The position numbers and the translations under genes were made by a program. A DNA stretch of 11,019 nucleotides from UBA6136 sp039795615 (GTDB taxonomy: Bacteria > Pseudomonadota > Gammaproteobacteria > Methylococcales > Methylococcaceae): the NCBI GenBank assembly GCA_039795615.1, contig JBDKLO010000067.1, positions 1 to 11,019 on the forward strand, read 5' to 3'. Below are positions 5,668 to 11,019 of the stretch, one piece after another; within the stretch, counting starts at the first letter, position 1; every line of letters starts with the position of its first letter. The notes beneath the pieces were generated by a model that searched no databases, was not told where the DNA came from, and was given only the letters and a program-made list of their open reading frames with translations.

Positions 5668-6249
5668 TCAGTCGAGCGCCTTAATCCCATCGATGACGAC
5701 TTTCCATGCGGGATCGGAAAGGCTACCCCCCGTTGTGAAACTGGTTTCTTCAAAATAATCCTTTCCTTTGCCGTCTCGAACGAAATCACCACTGAATTCA
5801 ACCTTGGTCCCGTAGGGCACGGTGGCTACCGCTTTGTGAATCAAGCTTTCGGGCTTGATGTTCAGATCCGTTTTGAGGGTGATATTCTGGGCAATCGAGA
5901 TGAAAAGGGCGATATATCCGTCACCGCCATCATCCGGGGCGTGTTCGAGTATGCCGACCCAGCGGTCAAATCGAGTCGTTGAAAAGCTTTGGCTCAAGGA
6001 CTCTCTTCGGACAGCGCGCAATCGCCCCTCCTCTTTACCGTTACGGATCCCCTGCTGTGCCAATGTACTGATCTCGATGAACTTGCGTTCATTGGGGGGT
6101 AATTTCTTACCCGTCCAGGCGTCTTCGGTGAATTCTTCGAGAGTTTCTTCCTGAGGCGTCGTGGCTTCGGCACAATGCGCCGGGACCGAACTGGCAGCGA
6201 TAGCCAGCATCAGTGACAGAGAAAGCAATTGTTGATTTCCGGTATTCAT
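5668..6249 (-). CDS. Small exported protein of unknown function
   Basis: I do not recognise this family. From the ATG at 6249-6247 the product has 193 residues and begins MNTGNQQLLSLSLMLAIAAS, a hydrophobic stretch that looks like a Sec signal peptide. The likely cleavage is near residues 24-27 (VPA-HCA-EA), leaving a periplasmic or secreted protein of about 165 residues. The early mature part is acidic (EETLEEFTEDAW). The C-terminal half alternates short strands with GTKVEFSGDFV (near 143-153), faintly like an OB-fold strand pattern, but this is a guess. An in-frame TTG at 6285 is possible, but it would push the signal peptide inward. No clear Shine-Dalgarno is seen. It lies 89 bp after the EAL-type gene in the same orientation, so the two may be co-transcribed. 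Confidence 0.75.
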   Translation of the reverse strand: MNTGNQQLLSLSLMLAIAASSVPAHCAEATTPQEETLEEFTEDAWTGKKLPPNERKFIEISTLAQQGIRNGKEEGRLRAVRRESLSQSFSTTRFDRWVGILEHAPDDGGDGYIALFISIAQNITLKTDLNIKPESLIHKAVATVPYGTKVEFSGDFVRDGKGKDYFEETSFTTGGSLSDPAWKVVIDGIKALD

Positions 6250-6338
6250 CGTGTTTAGGGTTATCGGTGAGGGAGCTAGCCGCAATAGGGGCGCACGCGA
6301 TGAGATGCGGCCTGTGCCCCAGTGAATCTAGCGATATG

Positions 6339-7181
6339 TTAGGCAAAACGCCTGAGTGTTCGCGCTGAATGCAGTTCGCTTTCAAAATAGGCGCCTTCAA
6401 CGAAATCCGCACCGAGTTCACGGCTGAGGATCAGGTCCTCCATCGATCGGATTCCTGTGAAGTGAACCTGAGTATCGTGTTGGCGGATAGCGGACAAAAG
6501 GCTCTGTCGCTGTCTTTCGCCGCTGCGACCTTGATACTCCCGATCGAAAAGTCCTATCGAGAGTCGGACATGATCGGGTGCCAGGCGATGCAGAAAATGG
6601 TTTTTAACCTTTTCCGTAAGATCCTGTGGGGTGTTGCCATCGAAACGAATCGCAATGGCATACCCTCGTTCCCGGTAATTGCGTAGCCGATCCAGCAAGA
6701 CAGCAAGATTCGAATCTTGGGATGCAGAAAGCGTCAGGCTGACGACAATCCTTCGAAGGGACAGTCCGCAGCTTCGAATAATGTCTTCGAAGTAGGCCCC
6801 ATGATCCTTCTTGACGGTCAAGATATGCTGCGGATGGACATGGAGGAAAAGGCTTCCGCTGTCTTGATCAAGGAGCAGGTAGTTGAGCATGTGAACCGTT
6901 CGGGTCAGTCGATCCAGGCTCACGATACTGGGTACGTTTTCATCACGAAAGCCCTCGGAATTCTCTACGAACGACGGTGAAAAAATAAGCGGTGCCGTAT
7001 CGTGACCTCGAATCTGATCCAGACTGGAAAGCTGTCTGACCGGACGAAATTCACTAGTAAAAGTGAGGTTGCCGAAGCGCCCGAAAACCTGGCCGGCCTT
7101 GAAGTCGAAGGGCGGTTTGTTGAGCTGGTTTTCAGTGATGAAGCGGTGATTAAACGTTTCAATGAGATGGGTGAGGGGCAT
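6339..7181 (-). CDS. Degenerate EAL-domain protein
   Basis: The 280-residue protein keeps the layout of an EAL domain but has lost its catalytic signatures. FRPVRQLSSLDQIRGHDTA (45-63) aligns with the usual YQPI-x-D...GxEAL, where EAL is replaced by DTA. LFLHVHPQHIL (111-121) stands where LFINVSP is expected. AIAIRFDGN (175-183) stands where IAIDDFG is expected, so both metal-binding aspartates are lost or moved. VRLSIGLF (205-212) replaces the KID motif, and ELGADFVEGAYF (255-266) replaces LGxDxxQGYxF. It is therefore unlikely to hydrolyse c-di-GMP; relatives like this act as sensors or protein-binding regulators. No membrane segment or GGDEF domain is seen. GGAGG about 9 bases upstream gives a strong ribosome binding site. 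The unknown exported protein follows it. Confidence 0.85.
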   Translation of the reverse strand: MPLTHLIETFNHRFITENQLNKPPFDFKAGQVFGRFGNLTFTSEFRPVRQLSSLDQIRGHDTAPLIFSPSFVENSEGFRDENVPSIVSLDRLTRTVHMLNYLLLDQDSGSLFLHVHPQHILTVKKDHGAYFEDIIRSCGLSLRRIVVSLTLSASQDSNLAVLLDRLRNYRERGYAIAIRFDGNTPQDLTEKVKNHFLHRLAPDHVRLSIGLFDREYQGRSGERQRQSLLSAIRQHDTQVHFTGIRSMEDLILSRELGADFVEGAYFESELHSARTLRRFA

Positions 7182-7328
7182 GGTCTTGATCCTCCTTCAA
7201 TAGGAAAGGCAACAGAATGTGCGGCGATTCATGGCCGCATTCGACATCGCGCTGGTTCCGTTCTGGGTTGTAGAGGATTGAGGCTCATGGGTTCTATCAG
7301 GGTCTGATTCCTATCGACGTTCCTTCCG

Positions 7329-7355
7329 CAGGGGCCCGAATACATCGGGCCCCTG
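7329..7355 (-). terminator. Hairpin terminator after sbp
   Basis: CAGGGGCCCGA (7329-7339) pairs perfectly with TCGGGCCCCTG (7345-7355) around a 5-base loop. It begins 25 bases after the sbp stop on the minus strand. There is no long T tract, so termination would rely on the 11-bp GC-rich stem. It separates the sbp operon from the EAL-type gene. Confidence 0.72.
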
Positions 7356-7380
7356 AAGAAGTAAGCCTAACGGTTACTGG

Positions 7381-8403
7381 TTACTTCACGCCGTAGATCT
7401 GGTCGAACACACCGCCGTCACTAAAGTGTTTGGTTTGTGCACGATCCCAGGTTCCAAAGACATCCTTGATGGTAAAGAGTTCGATGTTTGGGAAGCGGTC
7501 GCGGTGCGCATTCAAAATCGCCGCATCTGAGGGGCGATAGAAATGCTTTGCTGCCAGTTCCTGAGCTTCCTTGCTGTAAAGGTGTTCGAGGTAGGCTTGC
7601 GCCACCTCCGTCGTGCCGTGCTTTCTCGCATAGACATCGACAACGGTGACGGCAGGTTCTGCGAGAATACTGATGCTGGGATAGACGATTTCGTACTTGT
7701 CTGCCCCGAACTCTTTCAGCACCAGATGCGCCTCATTTTCCCAGGTGATCAGGACATCACCGAGTTCACGTTCCGCAAAGGTGACGGTTGATCCGCGAGC
7801 ACCGGTATCCAAAACGACCGCGTTGTTGAAGATTCGCTTTACGAGGTCTTTCGCATCATTTTCATTCCCACCGCTCTTCTTGAGGGCATAGCCCCAAGCC
7901 GCAAGATAACCCCAACGGGCACCGCCTGAAGTTTTCGGGTTCGGGGTAACAACACCCACACCCTTTTTACCCAAGTCATCCCAATCCTTGATGCCCAGGG
8001 GATTACCCTTACGCACCAAGAAAATCTGAGTGGAGACGTAAGGGGTGCTGTTGCTCGGAAGACGTGTCTGCCAGGTCGGAGGAATTAGTTTGGCTTTTTC
8101 AGAGAGCTGGTTGGTGTCGTACGCCAGGGCGAGTGTGGCGACGTCTGCTTCAAGACCATCAATGATGGCGCGGGTTTGCTTGCCGCCACCGCCATGGGAC
8201 TGGTTTACCGTGACGTTAATGCCGGTCTTGTTGTGCCAGAACTTCTTGAATTCCTTATTGTATTCCTCGTAAAACTCCCGGGTCGGGTCGTATGAGACAT
8301 TCAAAAGAGTAATGTCCTCAGCCAATGCGGTTGATGGGGTCAGCGTGGCACTTGCGATAAACGCAAATGCCAGCGCAGTCGTAAGGGTTTGGGTCAGTTT
8401 CAT
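7381..8403 (-). CDS. sbp: Periplasmic sulfate-binding protein
   Basis: The 340-residue product is the binding protein of a sulfate ABC transporter. Residues 1-28 form a Sec signal peptide ending TALA, with cleavage before EDITLLNVSYDPTRE, which matches mature Sbp. Ligand-site blocks are seen: SYDPTRE, QSHGGGGKQ, TPNPKTSGGARW, DTGARGST and WENEA. The serine of the usual HGGSGKQ is Gly here. In Salmonella Sbp this is Ser45, which I recall contacting sulfate through its backbone amide, so binding may persist. The hydroxyl-donating Ser of TSGGARW and the Trp of WENEA are kept. AAGGAG lies 7 bases upstream of the ATG. It is the last gene of a tight unit after a porin and an unknown exported protein. 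The permease and ATPase (cysT, cysW, cysA) are not in the window. Thiosulfate is a possible second ligand. Confidence 0.97.
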   Translation of the reverse strand: MKLTQTLTTALAFAFIASATLTPSTALAEDITLLNVSYDPTREFYEEYNKEFKKFWHNKTGINVTVNQSHGGGGKQTRAIIDGLEADVATLALAYDTNQLSEKAKLIPPTWQTRLPSNSTPYVSTQIFLVRKGNPLGIKDWDDLGKKGVGVVTPNPKTSGGARWGYLAAWGYALKKSGGNENDAKDLVKRIFNNAVVLDTGARGSTVTFAERELGDVLITWENEAHLVLKEFGADKYEIVYPSISILAEPAVTVVDVYARKHGTTEVAQAYLEHLYSKEAQELAAKHFYRPSDAAILNAHRDRFPNIELFTIKDVFGTWDRAQTKHFSDGGVFDQIYGVK

Positions 8404-8433
8404 GGGCGTTCTCCTTGGGTGTGGGTTGAAGCC

Positions 8434-9246
8434 TTACTGGCTAGTTAAAGATTTGGTCAGAATGAACTGTGCGTTCACCCGGTAAAGGTTGGTTGGTGGT
8501 GACGCCGGGTTGCTCGCCACAAATCCGATATTTTGCAGGTCACTCACCTGATAGAAGGTGGATTGGGTCAGGTTCAATCGGCCCTTGCTGTCGATCTTCC
8601 CCTTCCAGGAGTAGTAACGCTTGTCGTAGGAGGGATTGCCTGGGAACGACGCACGATAAGTAAAGTAATAGTCGGGGCTGTTCGGGCTTTCCGTGCCGTT
8701 ATAGATGCTCGGGACATTCGCGGTGGCCGCCTGACCAGCAAAAAGGCCATCCCCACTTGCCGGGAGGGCAGGAACCGTATTGACGCCATAGAAGCGGTAG
8801 AGTGCATATTCACCCGTCGCTGAAACATCGAGATTCAGCGTTATGCTTTTACCCCGTTGTGTCCAGGTTCCGGTGTAGAGACGCCAGTTCTGGTTCGCCG
8901 TGGTCGAAGGGATCGACGGAACGGTGCCGGCCTGCGTGTTGTTGAGATCGATATCCCAGTACTTGAATGTGCCGTCCGGGTTGAAAACCAATTGGGCTTT
9001 CCAGAGCGGCCAGGCATTCACGCTGGTGTAGTTGATGGTCGTGAGATCCGATACGACCAACTTCAGATTGGATCCACCGGCGGGTCCCTGACCTTTCCAA
9101 GTCTGAGTGACCTTGCCGCTGAGTGTACCTCCGAGCCAGTAAGTTTGGCCGCTGAGGTTCGGCGCTGAAGCAGCCAGAGCATTGCCTGATGCGAAAGCCA
9201 GGAGAAGTCCGCTGGCGATCAGCCAATGGGTAATGAACTTTGTCAT
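8434..9246 (-). CDS. Exported protein of unknown function, between porin and sbp
   Basis: I do not recognise this 270-residue protein. It begins MTKFITHWLIASGLLLAFAS and ends its signal peptide at GNALA (residue 25), so the mature form is about 245 residues in the periplasm or outside the cell. The mature protein has no cysteine and is rich in Gly, Ser, Thr, Asn, Trp and Tyr, with strand-like repeats such as YTGTWTQRGKSITLNLDV and YYSWKGKIDSKGRLNLTQ. This suggests an all-beta fold, perhaps lipocalin-like or a beta sandwich, but that is inference. GAGG lies 9 bases upstream of the ATG. Gaps of 30 bp to the porin before it and to sbp after it imply one transcript. Its place between an outer-membrane channel and a binding protein suggests a role in oxyanion uptake. 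Confidence 0.86.
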   Translation of the reverse strand: MTKFITHWLIASGLLLAFASGNALAASAPNLSGQTYWLGGTLSGKVTQTWKGQGPAGGSNLKLVVSDLTTINYTSVNAWPLWKAQLVFNPDGTFKYWDIDLNNTQAGTVPSIPSTTANQNWRLYTGTWTQRGKSITLNLDVSATGEYALYRFYGVNTVPALPASGDGLFAGQAATANVPSIYNGTESPNSPDYYFTYRASFPGNPSYDKRYYSWKGKIDSKGRLNLTQSTFYQVSDLQNIGFVASNPASPPTNLYRVNAQFILTKSLTSQ

Positions 9247-9276
9247 AGTAATTAACCTCTGTGGATGGGCTGTTCG

Positions 9277-11019
9277 TTAGTACCAAACCTGGACCCGTGA
9301 CCAGAACACGTGTTCATCCGGGCGGTTTGCGATCTGTCCTGTTGGTGTGACAGCGCCTCCGGTGAAGTTTGTTGAGTCGTAAGACTGCTGGAGCTTGACG
9401 TTGGAGTTGAGGAACCAGTTCGCCGAGAGACCCCAGGTCTGTGCGTGGCTGACAGAAGCTCTTGGATCTGCGAAGAGATATAGGGGATTCGCTGCACTGC
9501 CGTAGTTGGTGAAAGTACTCTGGTCGATGTTGAGTTCCGTCCAGCGGAAGGCCAGCTGAAGTGCACCCCATTGCCCATTGAAGGGATCAAAGGCCTTGGT
9601 CGGCTTGATCTGCCAATAGGTGTTGTCTTCACCCGTCACGACATAGGACAACTGGGCCTGCCACGCGGTATTGGTCTGGCTCTTGTTGGCAATCGGGGTC
9701 GGCTGTGTCGCGTTGACAGTTTGCGTAATGGCACGATAACCCGGCGCCGCTGTGGTGCCCTGGGTCAGGGTACCGGTTGCCTGTGCATTGATATCCGCCT
9801 GAGAGGTGGTTGTTGCCACCGTGCTCTGGGTGACAGAGAGCTGATTCTGACTCAGGGTCCAGTCTGCCATCAGCCCAAAGGGACCATAGTACCAATAGCC
9901 TTGCGGCGCCAAGTGATACTGGCCGCCATTCAGCATCGCGCCACTGTAAGCCGTATTGACGTTCGAGATCGTGATGGTCTTGGGATCTGAAATCGCGCCG
10001 CCCGTTGTGGTAGGCGAGCCACCATTGCCGGTAAAGATACCGGTAGTCTGAGTGGTATTGCCATAACGCGTGCTGGGGACGACTACACCTGCAGAATAAG
10101 TCAGGATGTTGGACTGCCCCATGGATTGGAGGGGGGCACTGGAAAGGCCCAAGGTCTGATTGAAGTCGGTGTAATTACCCGCAAAGCCGAGGCCGAGTCG
10201 CTGAATCGGTTCGAAATCTACGCTTCGGAACGGGTGAGCAAAAATACGACCGGCATATTCCTTCTGGCTGAATCCCGTGGTGTCTGAATTTTGAACGGCC
10301 TGATTGTCGACACTGCCGTTGAAGATACCTGCCTGATAGGAGAAAAATTCGTTCGAGTGCGAGATGTTCGAGACGTATTTGGTATCAAAGCCGGGCCCAC
10401 CAAATTCGCCGTGCACCATGGCACCGACCTGCCGGTTGGCTGACAGCTGAGTGGGGTAGCCACGTTGATCAAAGACGAGGTTCGTCGCGGTCTGGAGACG
10501 TTCAAGGTCCTGCGGGCCTTTCATCTTACCGAAGGCAAAACTCAAGGGCTGGTAGTAGTGGAAGTCAGCCCAGGCGTCAAAGAGACGTGCCTGTCCTTGG
10601 CCAAAGTCTTCGGCGATCAGGAAGTCGGTGTACTTCGCGATGGTACCTGCGAACTGGAGTCGGGCGCGGGTGATCTGGAAACGATCCTGAGCCAGACCGT
10701 TCGGATAATACGTAATGGGCGCACCGTTGGCGCCGAGGGTGTTGTCCCAGCCGACACCGGTGCCATTGCCAGGAAGGTTGTCATTCAGGAATCCTGCGAA
10801 ATCGGCCTGAATGAAACCACGAAGGCGAAGCTGCCAGTCACCATCGGCGGTGCCAATCTTGAATCCGTTCTGGCCAACATCGATCTTAGCGGCCGATTTG
10901 CGGGCGTTGTCGGCCACTTCCTTTTCAACCTCGAACTTGCGCTCAAGGAGCTTGACCTTGGTATCGAGTGCCTTGTATTCGCTCTGGGTGATGGGTTTAC
11001 CTGAGAGGGCGGTAGCGGC
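9277..11019 (-). CDS. OprO/OprP-type porin, N terminus cut by window edge
   Basis: The frame stays open to the right edge, giving 580 visible residues. The N terminus is missing: the fragment opens with AATALSGKPITQSEYKALDT, probably the end of the signal peptide and the start of a charged, coiled-coil-like segment (KVKLLERKFEVEKEV). This leads into the barrel (DGDWQLRLRGFIQADFAGFL). DRFQITRARLQFAGTI, DAWADFHYYQPLSFAFGKMK and the closing FWSRVQVWY with its terminal Tyr are typical of trimeric anion-selective porins of the Porin_O_P family. The visible part is already well over the roughly 440 residues of Pseudomonas OprP, mainly through Ser/Thr/Gly-rich inserts around residues 305-435. OprP and OprO select phosphate and pyrophosphate; linkage to sbp suggests sulfate here, but the selectivity lysines and arginines cannot be checked by eye. 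A GTG at 10917 is an internal codon, not the start. Confidence 0.92.
   Translation of the reverse strand, partial: AATALSGKPITQSEYKALDTKVKLLERKFEVEKEVADNARKSAAKIDVGQNGFKIGTADGDWQLRLRGFIQADFAGFLNDNLPGNGTGVGWDNTLGANGAPITYYPNGLAQDRFQITRARLQFAGTIAKYTDFLIAEDFGQGQARLFDAWADFHYYQPLSFAFGKMKGPQDLERLQTATNLVFDQRGYPTQLSANRQVGAMVHGEFGGPGFDTKYVSNISHSNEFFSYQAGIFNGSVDNQAVQNSDTTGFSQKEYAGRIFAHPFRSVDFEPIQRLGLGFAGNYTDFNQTLGLSSAPLQSMGQSNILTYSAGVVVPSTRYGNTTQTTGIFTGNGGSPTTTGGAISDPKTITISNVNTAYSGAMLNGGQYHLAPQGYWYYGPFGLMADWTLSQNQLSVTQSTVATTTSQADINAQATGTLTQGTTAAPGYRAITQTVNATQPTPIANKSQTNTAWQAQLSYVVTGEDNTYWQIKPTKAFDPFNGQWGALQLAFRWTELNIDQSTFTNYGSAANPLYLFADPRASVSHAQTWGLSANWFLNSNVKLQQSYDSTNFTGGAVTPTGQIANRPDEHVFWSRVQVWY

Noticed and set aside
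10465..11004. A 179-codon plus-strand frame opposite the porin
   Set aside because: The minus-strand porin has clear barrel motifs across this span; the opposite frame resembles no family I know.
1..11019. Insertion sequences, CRISPR arrays, prophage or toxin-antitoxin genes
   Set aside because: No transposase, integrase, regularly spaced repeat or toxin-like pair was found on either strand; only the zinc-ribbon protein has a phage-like flavour.

Overview
The window looks like a stretch of proteobacterial chromosome of moderate GC content. CysB, CysK and Sbp resemble enterobacterial-type gammaproteobacterial proteins. Many genes handle sulfur (sulfate-binding protein, split YeeE/YedE transporter, rhodanese, CysB, CysK), and there is a formaldehyde-activating enzyme. 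Together these suggest a sulfur-metabolising or chemolithotrophic gammaproteobacterium or a relative, but the genus cannot be fixed from sequence alone. I see no mobile element, CRISPR array, tRNA or rRNA.

Region 1 (1-2253, minus strand) is a cysteine/sulfur block. Reading leftwards it holds cysB, two half-size YeeE/YedE membrane proteins and, after about 240 bp, the first 43 codons of cysK, which runs off the left edge. cysB and the two transporter genes are tightly spaced and are probably one operon.

Region 2 (2254-2834) is a long AT-rich intergenic space between cysB (leftward) and fae (rightward). It contains three successive hairpins on the plus strand; the last is a textbook intrinsic terminator with nine T's and no coding gene in front of it. 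This is the best candidate for something undescribed: an unannotated small RNA or a terminated leader. A second possible RNA fold sits just upstream of fae.

Region 3 (2835-5598, plus strand) carries fae (formaldehyde condensation with tetrahydromethanopterin), a single-domain rhodanese, alanine dehydrogenase with unusual nucleotide-binding residues, and a small zinc-ribbon protein with a possible helix-turn-helix. A perfect 13-bp hairpin at 5618-5647 ends this region and the convergent block.

Region 4 (5668-7181, minus strand) holds a degenerate EAL-domain protein that has lost the signature motifs of a c-di-GMP phosphodiesterase, followed by a small exported protein of unknown function.

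Region 5 (7329-11019, minus strand) is a compact three-gene unit: a large OprO/OprP-type porin (truncated at the right edge), an unknown exported protein and the sulfate-binding protein Sbp, with about 30 bp between genes and an 11-bp stem terminator after sbp. The layout suggests outer-membrane entry followed by periplasmic capture of an oxyanion, with the middle protein an uncharacterised partner. No ABC permease or ATPase gene is visible here. The spacer 7182-7328 probably carries the promoter of the EAL-type gene; I recognise no specific site in it beyond a strong ribosome binding site.
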